A stretch of DNA of 64,000 nt. Source: Acidovorax sp. YS12 (lineage in GTDB: Bacteria; Pseudomonadota; Gammaproteobacteria; Burkholderiales; Burkholderiaceae_C). Position numbers and translations under genes: made by a program. A model generated the notes under the pieces. It was not told the origin of the DNA. It did no database searches and saw nothing but the letters and a program-made list of their open reading frames with translations. The stretch is from assembly GCA_021496925.1 (NCBI GenBank), contig CP053915.1:434001-498000 (forward strand). Direction: 5' to 3'. Positions 7,927 to 15,876 of the stretch are shown piece after piece. Position 1 is the first letter of the stretch; the number at the start of each line of letters is the position of its first letter.

Positions 7927-9444
7927 TCAGCCAGCGGACAGCGCGCGCGCCAGCCGCGATGCCGTGAGGGCGCGCGGGGCGGGCCAGATATCCGCGGCGT
8001 GCCCGTGCTGCCAGCAGGCGGCGCAGGCCGCCTCGAAGGCGTCGCCGCCCGCGGCCAGCCGGGCGCCGAGCAGCCCCGCCAGCACATCCCCGGTGCCTGC
8101 CGTGGCCAGGCGTGCGTTGCCCGTGGGGTTGATGGCCGGCGCGCGGCCCGGCGCGGCGATCACGCTGCCCGAACCCTTGAGCACGGCCACGCAGCCGAAG
8201 CGCCCGGCCAGTTGCTGGGCGGCCTGCAGGCGCCGCGCCTGCACGTCGGCGGTGGTACAGCCGAGCAGGCGCGCGGCTTCCAGCGGATGGGGCGTCAGCA
8301 CGGTGGGCCGTGCCTGCGCGGCCCTGTGCGCCAGTTGCTGCTGCAAGCCGGAGTCGGCCGCGATGGCGTTGAGCGCGTCGGCGTCCAGCACCAGGCGCGG
8401 CGCTTCGGCCAGCACCTGGGGCAGCAGCGGCGCCACCGCCATGCCGCCGCCACAGCCGCACACCACGGTGAGGCGGGGCAGATCGAGGGCGTCGAAGCGG
8501 CGCAGCATCAGCTCGGGCTGCGCGGTATCGGCGGGCTGCGCGCCGCCGTCGAGCAGGGCCACGAGCACCCGGCCTGCGCCCGCGTGGAGCGCGGCGCTGC
8601 CCGCGAGCAGCGCCGCGCCGCCCATGCCCATGCCGCGCTGCGCCAGCCCCTCGCCGCCGACCACGGCGACATCGCCGTAGCTGCCCTTGTGGCTGGCGTG
8701 GGCGCGCGCGGCGGCGGCGGGCAGGCCGGGGAGCCAGGCGCAGGGCGGTTCATCGCCGGGCGCGGCGCCCAGGCCGTCGTGCCAGACGGTGCCCGCCGCA
8801 TCGCGCCCCGCGCCGGTGAACAGTGCGGGCTTGAGCGTCAGCAGGCTCAGGGTGTGGCGCGGTGCGGCGGGCAGCCCGGCCGGGGCCAGCGCGGCGGCGT
8901 ATTGGCCGGTGTCGGTTTGCAGGCCGGAGGGCAGATCCACGCACAGCACTGTGGCGGGGCTGGCGTGCAGGGCGTCGATGCAGGCGCGCAGGCGGGCGTC
9001 GGCCGGTCGCGGCGCGTCCTCCGGGGCCAGGCCGATGCCCAGCAGGGCGTCGATGCACAGGTCGTGCGCGCCCAGGCCGGTGGGCGGCGTGTCGGAAAAG
9101 GAGACGCCGGCATCGCGCGCGCGCTGCCATGAACGCAGGGCATCGGCGGGCGCGTGGCCGGGCTGGCCGAGCCACGTGACGGTCACGGCCACGCCATGGC
9201 GGTGCAGGTTCTGGTGCAGGTGCATGGCGGCCTCCAGGCCGTCCCCGCCGTTGTTGCCGGGGCCGCAGGCGATCCAGATGCGCTGCGCATGCGGCGCGAG
9301 CGCGCGGGCCAGGCGCGCTGTGGCCGCGCCCGCGCGCTGCATCAGCGTGTGCGCGGGCAGGGCGGCCGCGGCGGCGGCCTCGATGCGGCGCGTGGCCGCG
9401 AGGTCGAACAAGGGGAGGTGCTGGCGCGTGGTGACCGGGTGCAT
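7927..9444 (-). CDS. nnr: Bifunctional NAD(P)H-hydrate repair enzyme (epimerase plus ADP-dependent dehydratase)
   Basis: 505 residues. The N-terminal YjeF_N epimerase domain (about 15-215) has the CGPGNNGGDG motif. The C-terminal ribokinase-like dehydratase domain (about 225-500) ends with the conserved NPTGN and TAGTGDVLAG segments that bind ADP and the hydrated nucleotide. The protein repairs NADHX and NADPHX formed by damage to the cofactors. The start at 9444 is chosen by alignment to the family N-terminus; upstream the frame stays open without conserved sequence. It lies 23 bases after the dadA-like gene on the same strand, so the two are probably cotranscribed. Confidence 0.9.
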   Translation of the reverse strand: MHPVTTRQHLPLFDLAATRRIEAAAAAALPAHTLMQRAGAATARLARALAPHAQRIWIACGPGNNGGDGLEAAMHLHQNLHRHGVAVTVTWLGQPGHAPADALRSWQRARDAGVSFSDTPPTGLGAHDLCIDALLGIGLAPEDAPRPADARLRACIDALHASPATVLCVDLPSGLQTDTGQYAAALAPAGLPAAPRHTLSLLTLKPALFTGAGRDAAGTVWHDGLGAAPGDEPPCAWLPGLPAAAARAHASHKGSYGDVAVVGGEGLAQRGMGMGGAALLAGSAALHAGAGRVLVALLDGGAQPADTAQPELMLRRFDALDLPRLTVVCGCGGGMAVAPLLPQVLAEAPRLVLDADALNAIAADSGLQQQLAHRAAQARPTVLTPHPLEAARLLGCTTADVQARRLQAAQQLAGRFGCVAVLKGSGSVIAAPGRAPAINPTGNARLATAGTGDVLAGLLGARLAAGGDAFEAACAACWQHGHAADIWPAPRALTASRLARALSAG

Positions 9445-9467
9445 GGCGGCATTCTGCGCCGGCCGCG

Positions 9468-10718
9468 TCACCAGCGGCCGATGGCCAGCGCGCCGTGGTC
9501 GGCCTCGGGCGTGCGCTGGGCCAGCAGGTCGGCCAGCACGCGCGCGCAGCCGCTGGCCAGGGCCCAGCCGCTGTCGCCGTGGCCGATGTTGAGCCACAGG
9601 CCGGGCTGGCCGCTCAGGCCCAGCACCGGCAGACCGTCGGGCAGCATGGCACGGCTGCCGCGCCAGACCTGCACGCCCGCCGAGAGCTGCGCGCCGCCGG
9701 GGAACCAGCCGGTCAGCACCTGGTACATGCGCTCCAGCGTGGGCTGGTGGTGCGTGGCGCAGCGCCCCAGCTCCGCGCCCCCAGCGACGCGGATGCGCTG
9801 GCCCAGCCGCGTGATGCTGATGCGCTGGCTGGCATCGACCACGCTGGCCAGCGGCGCGTGCAGCTCGTCGCGCAAGGGCGTGCTCACCGTGTAGCCATGC
9901 AGCTGCGCCAGTGGCAGCCGCAGGCCCAGGGGGCGCAGGAGTTCTGCGGACGCGCTGCCCGCGCAGAGCACGATGGCGTCGAACCGGCGGGGGCTGCTGT
10001 CGCCAGCCAGTTCCACGCGGGCTGGGGCCGTGTGCAGCTGGCGCACCGTGGCGCCGAAGGCGAACTGCACGCCCAGCTCCTGTGCGGCCTGGCGCAGCAT
10101 CAGGGCGAACAGGCGGCAGTTGCCCAGTTCGCCGCCGGGCAGGTGCAGGGCGCGGGCCAGGGGCGTTTGCGGGCACAGCCCGGGCTCGATGGTGCGCGCG
10201 GCTTCGGCATCGAGCTCGTGCAGCACCACGCCGGCGTCGCGCAGCAGTTGCAGCACGGGGGCCAGCGCGGCGTGCTCGGCTTCGCTGCGCAGCAGCACCA
10301 GGCCGCCGCTGCGGGTTTCCGGGTCGAGCTGCAGTGTTTCCATGGTCTGGCGCAGGCGGCCCTGGCTGTAGCGGGCCAATTGTTCGAGGGCGGCCAGGGC
10401 GGGCGGGAGCGGGCCTTTGCTGGCCTGCAGGGCGTTGCGGCGCCAGCGCCAGAGCCAGGCCAGGTCGGCGCGCGTGGCGCCGCTGGCGATGCGCACCAGG
10501 GCCTGGCGGCCGAGCAGCGGCGCGCGCGCCGGGCCCAGCGCACCTGGTGCGGCCCAGGGGCGCAGCAGCCCGGGGGCGAGCAGCGCGCCGTTGGCGAAGC
10601 TGGACTCCTCGGCGGCACTGGCGCGGCGCTCGAAGACGGTCACGGCGTGCCCGTCGCGGGCGAGTTCGTACGCAGTGGTGACTCCGACGATGCCGGCGCC
10701 CACGATGGCGATTTTCAT
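9468..10718 (-). CDS. dadA: FAD-dependent D-amino-acid dehydrogenase-like oxidoreductase
   Basis: 416 residues of the DAO/DadA family. The N-terminal FAD-binding GAGIVG lies at residues 7-12, followed by the FERR ribose-binding acidic strand end, the SFANGALLAP segment seen in DadA small-chain dehydrogenases, and a C-terminal FAD contact GHGDSGWALA. DadA oxidises D-amino acids to keto acids and ammonia, passing electrons to the respiratory chain. Neither a racemase (dadX) nor an Lrp regulator is adjacent, so the exact substrate is open; an additional paralog is possible elsewhere in the genome. Confidence 0.82.
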   Translation of the reverse strand: MKIAIVGAGIVGVTTAYELARDGHAVTVFERRASAAEESSFANGALLAPGLLRPWAAPGALGPARAPLLGRQALVRIASGATRADLAWLWRWRRNALQASKGPLPPALAALEQLARYSQGRLRQTMETLQLDPETRSGGLVLLRSEAEHAALAPVLQLLRDAGVVLHELDAEAARTIEPGLCPQTPLARALHLPGGELGNCRLFALMLRQAAQELGVQFAFGATVRQLHTAPARVELAGDSSPRRFDAIVLCAGSASAELLRPLGLRLPLAQLHGYTVSTPLRDELHAPLASVVDASQRISITRLGQRIRVAGGAELGRCATHHQPTLERMYQVLTGWFPGGAQLSAGVQVWRGSRAMLPDGLPVLGLSGQPGLWLNIGHGDSGWALASGCARVLADLLAQRTPEADHGALAIGRW

Positions 10719-10719
10719 G

Positions 10720-10780
10720 ATTTTGGGTGTTTTTGGTCTTCAGGGCTTGCTGGGTAAGCGCTAGCAGCTATTGTTTTGTT
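10720..10780 (+). repeat. Dispersed repeat, copy B
   Basis: TTTTGGGTGTTTTTGG, then TTGCTGGGTAAGCGCTAGCAGCTAT and a T-run, immediately upstream of the dadA-like start codon. It is nearly identical over its left flank to copy A (5264-5327), including the unusual TTTTGGGTGTTTTTGG, so A and B share a longer unit than the other copies. Confidence 0.8.
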
Positions 10781-10914
10781 AGTTTTCCAGGCTGCGGATC
10801 GTGCAGTGCAGCATGCCAAGGGCATTGTGCCCGCGCAAGGTGCGGCTTGGGTGGAACCGTGGGGCAAAAAGCAACCCGTGCCGCGTCTGCCGTGGGATGC
10901 ATGGCCGGCCATGC

Positions 10915-10920
10915 TAGAAT
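10915..10920 (+). promoter_or_regulatory. rpsB promoter, extended -10 TGCTAGAAT
   Basis: TAGAAT at 10915-10920 is preceded by TGC, giving an extended -10. No good -35 is visible at 17 bases (GTGGGA). A start near 10927 would place the 5' end inside the first arm of the leader fold. The rest of the 10781-10914 stretch shows no credible gene. Confidence 0.55.
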
Positions 10921-10925
10921 CCTTG

Positions 10926-11066
10926 GGTTTTGCCGAAGCCGCCTTTCCTAGGGTAATCCAGGGCCAGTGCGGCGGGCCAGGTGGCCCTGCGGCAAAACCA
11001 ATCGCGAACCAGCCCTTTCAAGGTGTTGCCAGCCTCTTGCACGAGGGGCGGCAAATGGCGGGCTGG
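10926..11066 (+). ncRNA. Structured rpsB mRNA leader, two nested stem domains
   Basis: Domain 1 closes with a perfect 10-bp stem, GGTTTTGCCG (10926-10935) with CGGCAAAACC (10990-10999), and contains an inner stem GGGCCA (10961-10966) with TGGCCC (10982-10987). Domain 2 closes with CCAGCCC (11009-11015) and GGGCTGG (11060-11066) and contains TTGCC (11026-11030) with GGCAA (11050-11054) and a terminal CCTC/GAGG hairpin (11033-11036 with 11043-11046). The ribosome binding site GGAG follows at about 11083. S2 represses its own mRNA through an rpsB leader in gammaproteobacteria, so an S2-binding autoregulatory leader is the natural reading here; the stems are seen, the function is inferred. Confidence 0.65.
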
Positions 11067-11096
11067 ATTTAAGACCCAACCTTTGGAGCAACTCTC

Positions 11097-11849
11097 ATGA
11101 CCGTCACCATGCGTGAAATGCTGGAAGCCGGTGTCCACTTCGGCCACCAAACCCGCTTCTGGAACCCCAAGATGGCCCCGTTCATCTTCGGCCATCGCAA
11201 CAAGATTCACATCATCAACCTGGAAAAGTCGCTGCCGATGTTCCAGGAGGCGCAGAAGTTCGCCAAGCAGCTCGCCGCCAACCGCGGCACCATCCTGATG
11301 GTGGGCACCAAGCGCCAGGCCCGTGAGCTGGTGGCCGAGCAGGCGCAGCGCGCCGGCGTGCCCTACGTGGACCAGCGCTGGCTGGGCGGCATGCTGACCA
11401 ACTTCAAGACCGTCAAGACCTCGATCAAGCGCCTGAAGGACATGAAGGCCCAGCAGGAAGCCGGCCTGGAGTCCATGAGCAAGAAAGAGCAACTGATGTT
11501 CGTGCGCGAGCTGGAAAAGCTCGAAAAGGACATCGGCGGCATCCAGGACATGAACGCGCTGCCCGACGCCATCTTCGTGATCGACGTGGGCTACCACAAG
11601 ATCGCCGTGTCCGAAGCCAAGAAGCTGGGCATTCCGCTGATCGGCGTGGTGGACTCGAACCACAACCCCGAGGGCATCGACTACGTGATCCCCGGCAACG
11701 ACGACTCGGCCAAGGCTGTGGCGCTGTATGCCCGCGGCATTGCTGACGCGATCCTGGAAGGCCGCGCCAACGCCGTGGCCGACGTGGCCAAGGCCGTGGC
11801 CGGCGAAGGTTCCGACGAATTCGTGGAAGTGGAAGAATCCGCTGCCTGA
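11097..11849 (+). CDS. rpsB: 30S ribosomal protein S2
   Basis: 250 residues, full length, beginning MTVTMREMLEAGVHFGHQTRFWNPKM, of which the H-F-G-H-Q segment is diagnostic for S2. S2 is added late to the small subunit and is needed for S1 binding. TTGGAGCAAC gives a good ribosome binding site. First gene of the translation block; a hairpin with T-run separates it from tsf. Confidence 0.99.
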   Translation: MTVTMREMLEAGVHFGHQTRFWNPKMAPFIFGHRNKIHIINLEKSLPMFQEAQKFAKQLAANRGTILMVGTKRQARELVAEQAQRAGVPYVDQRWLGGMLTNFKTVKTSIKRLKDMKAQQEAGLESMSKKEQLMFVRELEKLEKDIGGIQDMNALPDAIFVIDVGYHKIAVSEAKKLGIPLIGVVDSNHNPEGIDYVIPGNDDSAKAVALYARGIADAILEGRANAVADVAKAVAGEGSDEFVEVEESAA

Positions 11850-11875
11850 TTCCCCGGCTGCGCGACCGGGCGCAA

Positions 11876-11911
11876 GAAAAAGCGGGGCCCCTGGTGAGCC
11901 CCCTTTTTTTA
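11876..11911 (+). terminator. Intrinsic terminator or attenuator between rpsB and tsf
   Basis: GGGGC (11884-11888) pairs with GCCCC (11898-11902) around a short loop, flanked by A-rich sequence that pairs with the following T7 tract (11904-11910). Readthrough or a second promoter must feed tsf, as in E. coli, where an intercistronic terminator lowers tsf relative to rpsB. Confidence 0.8.
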
Positions 11912-11950
11912 TTCTGTTGTGACGAAATGAACTGATACGGAGAGATTTCA

Positions 11951-12880
11951 ATGGCTGCAATTACCGCAAGCATGGTCGCCGAGCTGCGTGCCAAGACCGA
12001 CGCCCCGATGATGGAATGCAAGAAGGCCCTGACCGAGGCCGACGGCGACATGGCCAAGGCCGAGGAGCTGCTGCGCGTCAAGCTGGGCACCAAGGCCGGC
12101 AAGGCCGCCGCCCGCGTGACGGCCGAAGGCGTGGTCGCCAGCTTCATCGACGGCACCACCGGTGCCCTGGTCGAAGTGAACAGCGAGACCGACTTCGTCA
12201 GCAAGAACGACAGCTTCATCGCCATGGCCAAGGCCGCCGCCGAGCTGGTCGCCAAGCACAACCCTGCCGACGTGGACGCCCTGGGCGCGCTGCCCTACGC
12301 GCAGGACAGCTTCGGCCCCACGCTGGAAGACGTGCGCAAGGGCCTGATCGGCAAGATCGGCGAGAACATGTCGTTCCGCCGCTTCAAGCGCTTCGACGGC
12401 TCCAACCTGGCTTCCTACCTGCACGGCTCGCGCATCGGCGTGGTCGTGGAGTTCGACGGTGACGCCACCGCCGCCAAGGACGTGGCCATGCACGTGGCCG
12501 CCATGAAGCCCGTGGCCCTGACGAGCGCCGACGTGCCCGCCGACCTGATCGCCAAGGAGCGTTCGGTCGCGGAAGGCAAGGCTGACGAAGCCAACAAGGA
12601 ACTCGTGGCTGCCGGCAAGCCCGCGCAAAGCGCCGAGATCACCGCCAAGCGCATCGACGGCGCCGTGCAGAAGTACCTCAAGGAAGTCTCGCTGGCCGAC
12701 CAGGTGTTCGTGAAGGCCGCCGATGGCAAGCAGACCGTGGCCGCCATGCTCAAGGCCGCCAACACCACCGTGAAGGGCTTCACCCTCTACGTCGTGGGCG
12801 AAGGCATCGAGAAGAAGGCTGACGACTTCGCGGCCGAGGTGGCTGCGCAAGTGGCTGCCGCCAAGGCTGCGGCTGCCTGA
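11951..12880 (+). CDS. tsf: Translation elongation factor Ts
   Basis: 309 residues. N-terminal UBA-like domain (MAAITASMVAELRAKTDAPM), then the TDFV signature (NSETDFVSKND) that inserts into EF-Tu and drives GDP release. Length and domain order are standard for betaproteobacteria. ATG 11951 is preceded by GGAGAG at 11940-11945. It follows rpsB and precedes pyrH, the conserved order. Confidence 0.99.
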   Translation: MAAITASMVAELRAKTDAPMMECKKALTEADGDMAKAEELLRVKLGTKAGKAAARVTAEGVVASFIDGTTGALVEVNSETDFVSKNDSFIAMAKAAAELVAKHNPADVDALGALPYAQDSFGPTLEDVRKGLIGKIGENMSFRRFKRFDGSNLASYLHGSRIGVVVEFDGDATAAKDVAMHVAAMKPVALTSADVPADLIAKERSVAEGKADEANKELVAAGKPAQSAEITAKRIDGAVQKYLKEVSLADQVFVKAADGKQTVAAMLKAANTTVKGFTLYVVGEGIEKKADDFAAEVAAQVAAAKAAAA

Positions 12881-12940
12881 CAGGCAGCCATTTCCCCTTT
12901 CACCTGTTCACCACCGTTTTTGCCTTTGGAGAGTCCGCCC

Positions 12941-13663
12941 ATGTCCAACGCCACGCCAGCCCACAAGCGCATTCTGCTCAAGTTGTCTGGCGAGGCCCTG
13001 ATGGGTGACGATGCCTTCGGCATCAACCGCGCCACTATCGAACGCATGGTCGAGGAAGTGGTCGGCGTGACCCGCCTGGGCGTGCAGGTGGCGGTGGTGA
13101 TCGGCGGGGGGAATATTTTCCGCGGTGTCGCGGGCGGCGCCGTGGGCATGGACCGGGCCACGGCCGACTACATGGGCATGCTGGCCACGGTGATGAACGC
13201 CCTGGCCCTGGCCGATGCCATGGACAAGCAGGGGCTGACGGCGCGCGTGATGTCGGCCATCGCCATCGACCAGGTGGTGGAGCCCTACGTGCGTCCCAAG
13301 GCCCTGCAGTACCTCGAAGAGGGCAAGGTGGTGGTGTTTGCCGCCGGCACGGGCAATCCCTTCTTCACCACGGATACGGCCGCCGCGCTGCGCGGCGCCG
13401 AGATCGGTGCCGAGGTGGTGCTCAAGGCGACCAAGGTGGATGGCGTGTATACGGCCGACCCGAACAAGGATCCATCGGCCACGCGGTATTCCAAGCTCTC
13501 GTTCGACGAGGCCATCACGCGCAACCTGGGCATCATGGATGCCACGGCGTTCGCCCTGTGCCGCGACCAGAAGCTGCCGATCCGCGTGTTCTCCATCGTC
13601 AAGCATGGCGCACTGCAGCGCGTGGTGATGGGCGAGGACGAAGGCACGCTGGTGTACGCTTGA
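12941..13663 (+). CDS. pyrH: UMP kinase
   Basis: 240 residues of the amino-acid kinase fold. KRILLKLSGEALMG is the phosphate-binding start, IGGGNIFRG the glycine-rich loop, and GTGNPFFTTDTAA the UMP-binding segment. The enzyme makes UDP from UMP for nucleic acids and nucleotide sugars. ATG 12941 is chosen over an in-frame ATG at 12920 because TTTGGAGAG lies 8-10 bases upstream and the family N-terminus fits. Confidence 0.98.
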   Translation: MSNATPAHKRILLKLSGEALMGDDAFGINRATIERMVEEVVGVTRLGVQVAVVIGGGNIFRGVAGGAVGMDRATADYMGMLATVMNALALADAMDKQGLTARVMSAIAIDQVVEPYVRPKALQYLEEGKVVVFAAGTGNPFFTTDTAAALRGAEIGAEVVLKATKVDGVYTADPNKDPSATRYSKLSFDEAITRNLGIMDATAFALCRDQKLPIRVFSIVKHGALQRVVMGEDEGTLVYA

Positions 13664-13697
13664 CCGCTTGGCCTTTGCGCTCACGAAGGAACAGAAC

Positions 13698-14258
13698 ATG
13701 ACCATTGCCGATATCAAGAAGAACACCGAAGCCAAGATGGACCAGTCCATCCAGGCGTTCAAGAACAACCTGGCCAAGATCCGCACCGGCCGCGCCAATC
13801 CCGCGCTGCTCGACACCATCCATGTCGAGTACTACGGCTCGATGGTGCCGCTGTCCCAGGTGGCCAACGTCTCGCTGCTCGATGCGCGCACGATCAGCGT
13901 GCAGCCCTGGGAAAAGAACATGGGCGCGAAGATCGAGAAAGCCATCCGCGAGAGCGACCTGGGCCTGAATCCGGCCTCGCTGGGTGACCTGATCCGCGTG
14001 CCCATGCCGCCGATGAGCGAGGAGCGCCGCAAGGAAATGACCAAGCTCGCGCGCAACGAGGCCGAGGGTGCCAAGGTGGCCGTGCGCAACCTGCGCCGCG
14101 ACGCCAACGATGCCGTGAAGAAGCTGGTCAAGGACAAGCTCGCGTCGGAAGACGACCAGAAGCGCGCCGAGGCCGACGTGCAGAAATCCACCGACAAGCG
14201 CATCGCCGAGATCGATGCGCTGGTGGCGGCCAAGGAACAAGAAATCATGGCGATTTGA
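13698..14258 (+). CDS. frr: Ribosome recycling factor
   Basis: 186 residues, the expected size. The sequence reads as a typical RRF three-helix bundle with the hinge region LRKDIxx-like segment replaced here by VRNLRRDANDAVKKL. With EF-G it splits post-termination ribosomes. The start at 13698 follows AAGGAACAG; an upstream in-frame ATG at 13668 falls just after the pyrH stop and lacks a ribosome binding site. Confidence 0.98.
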   Translation: MTIADIKKNTEAKMDQSIQAFKNNLAKIRTGRANPALLDTIHVEYYGSMVPLSQVANVSLLDARTISVQPWEKNMGAKIEKAIRESDLGLNPASLGDLIRVPMPPMSEERRKEMTKLARNEAEGAKVAVRNLRRDANDAVKKLVKDKLASEDDQKRAEADVQKSTDKRIAEIDALVAAKEQEIMAI

Positions 14259-14291
14259 CGGCCTGCAGAACATCGCAGGCTGTACGCAGTC

Positions 14292-15011
14292 ATGGCTGAT
14301 TCCAACGTGGTACCGCACCACATCGCCATCGTCATGGATGGCAACGGCCGCTGGGCTTCGCGCCGCTTGCTGCCGCGCCTGGTGGGCCACAAGCAGGGGG
14401 TTGAATCGTTGCGCCGCTGCGTGCGCGCGTGCCGCGAGCGCGGCGTGCATGTGCTCACGGTGTTCGCGTTTTCCTCCGAGAACTGGAACCGTCCGCAGGA
14501 CGAGGTGTCCGGCCTCATGGAACTGATGGCCATGGCGCTGGCGCGCGAGGTGCCGCAGCTGGCGAAGGAGGGCGTGCGCCTGCATTTCGTCGGTGAGCGC
14601 GCCGGGCTGTCGGACAAGGTGCGCACCGGCCTGGCGCAGTCCGAGGCCGCCACCGCACACAACACGGCGCTGGTGCTCAACGTCTGCTTCAACTACGGCG
14701 GCCGCTGGGACATCGCCCAGGCCGCTGCCGCACTGGCCCAGCGTGGCGCGCCGATCACCGAAGCCAGCCTGCACGCCGCCATGGGCATGGCGCATGTCCC
14801 GGACCCGGATCTGCTGATCCGCACCGGCGGCGAGATGCGCATCAGCAATTTCCTGCTGTGGCAGGCAGCCTATTCCGAGCTGTACTTCAGCGACCGCCTC
14901 TGGCCGGACTTCGACGAAGCCGCGCTCGATGAAGCCATTGCCGCCTACGGCGCGCGCGAGCGCCGCTTTGGCAAGACCTCCGAACAAATCCAGGCCGCGC
15001 GTTCCGCCTAG
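14292..15011 (+). CDS. uppS: Undecaprenyl diphosphate synthase (cis-prenyltransferase)
   Basis: 239 residues. IAIVMDGNGRWA near the N-terminus holds the catalytic Asp (residue 16), FAFSSENWNRP is the substrate-binding loop, and DLLIRTGGEMRISNFLLWQ the C-terminal signature. It adds isopentenyl units to farnesyl diphosphate to make the lipid carrier for peptidoglycan and O-antigen. It sits directly before cdsA with a 10-base gap. Confidence 0.98.
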   Translation: MADSNVVPHHIAIVMDGNGRWASRRLLPRLVGHKQGVESLRRCVRACRERGVHVLTVFAFSSENWNRPQDEVSGLMELMAMALAREVPQLAKEGVRLHFVGERAGLSDKVRTGLAQSEAATAHNTALVLNVCFNYGGRWDIAQAAAALAQRGAPITEASLHAAMGMAHVPDPDLLIRTGGEMRISNFLLWQAAYSELYFSDRLWPDFDEAALDEAIAAYGARERRFGKTSEQIQAARSA

Positions 15012-15021
15012 CGGCTATTCC

Positions 15022-15876
15022 ATGCTCCAACAGCGCATCATCACCGCCCTGGTTCTGCTGGCCATCCTGCTGCCAGCCTTGCTTTACCCCGATCCGCTGC
15101 CGTTCACGCTGGTGGTGCTGGCGCTGATGGCGGCCGGCGCCTGGGAGTGGGGGCGGCTCAACGGCTTCGGCCAGGGCACGGCCCTGGGCCTGGGCGCGGT
15201 GTGCGTGGGGCTGTGCGGCCTGTCGTGGGCGGCGGGTGGCCTGCAGTCGCCCATGCCCTGGGCCTGGGCCGCGGGCGGCGGCCTGTGGGTGCTCGGTGGC
15301 GCAGGGCTGCTGCGCGCGGGCGTGGCGGGCTGGCCGCAGATTCCGAAGGCGCTGCGCGTGGCTGGTGGCCTGCTGGCCCTGTGGCTGGCGTGGCTGGCCG
15401 TGGTGCAGGCGCGCATGCTGGGCGTGAACTTCCTGCTGTCCGTGCTGTCCCTGGTATGGGTGGCCGACATCGGCGCCTACTTCGCCGGGCGGGCCTTCGG
15501 GCAGCGTTTTACGCGCAACAAGCTGGCGCCCTCCATCAGCCCGGGCAAGAGCTGGGAAGGCGTCTGGGGCGGCATGGCGGGTGTGCTGCTGCTGGCGGTG
15601 CTGTGGGTCTGGGCGGACCAGGCCATGCAGCCTGCGGTGCCGAGTTTCTACACCCGGCTGGCGCGGCAGGGCTGGTGGCTGCTGCTGCTGGGGGCCATCT
15701 TCATGGCGGCCATGAGTGTGGTGGGCGACCTGGTGGAGTCGCTGGTCAAGCGCAGCGTCGGCGCCAAGGACAGCAGCGGCTTGCTGCCAGGCCATGGCGG
15801 CGTGCTCGACCGCGTGGATGCGCTGCTGCCGACCTTGCCGCTGGCCATGATGCTTTCCTCTTGGATATACGGATGA
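15022..15876 (+). CDS. cdsA: Phosphatidate cytidylyltransferase (CDP-diacylglycerol synthase)
   Basis: 284 residues, with about seven or eight hydrophobic membrane segments and the C-terminal CDS signature (KRSVGAKDSSGLLPGHGGVLDRVDA region, residues 240-265), including the metal-binding Asp residues. It makes CDP-diacylglycerol from phosphatidate and CTP in the inner membrane, feeding all phospholipids. The ATG at 15022 fits the first membrane segment. The stop overlaps the dxr start (ATGA). Confidence 0.96.
   Translation: MLQQRIITALVLLAILLPALLYPDPLPFTLVVLALMAAGAWEWGRLNGFGQGTALGLGAVCVGLCGLSWAAGGLQSPMPWAWAAGGGLWVLGGAGLLRAGVAGWPQIPKALRVAGGLLALWLAWLAVVQARMLGVNFLLSVLSLVWVADIGAYFAGRAFGQRFTRNKLAPSISPGKSWEGVWGGMAGVLLLAVLWVWADQAMQPAVPSFYTRLARQGWWLLLLGAIFMAAMSVVGDLVESLVKRSVGAKDSSGLLPGHGGVLDRVDALLPTLPLAMMLSSWIYG

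Noticed and set aside
10776..11072. A 98-codon plus-strand open frame before rpsB
   Set aside because: It overlaps the promoter and structured leader of rpsB, lacks a ribosome binding site and has no recognisable domain.
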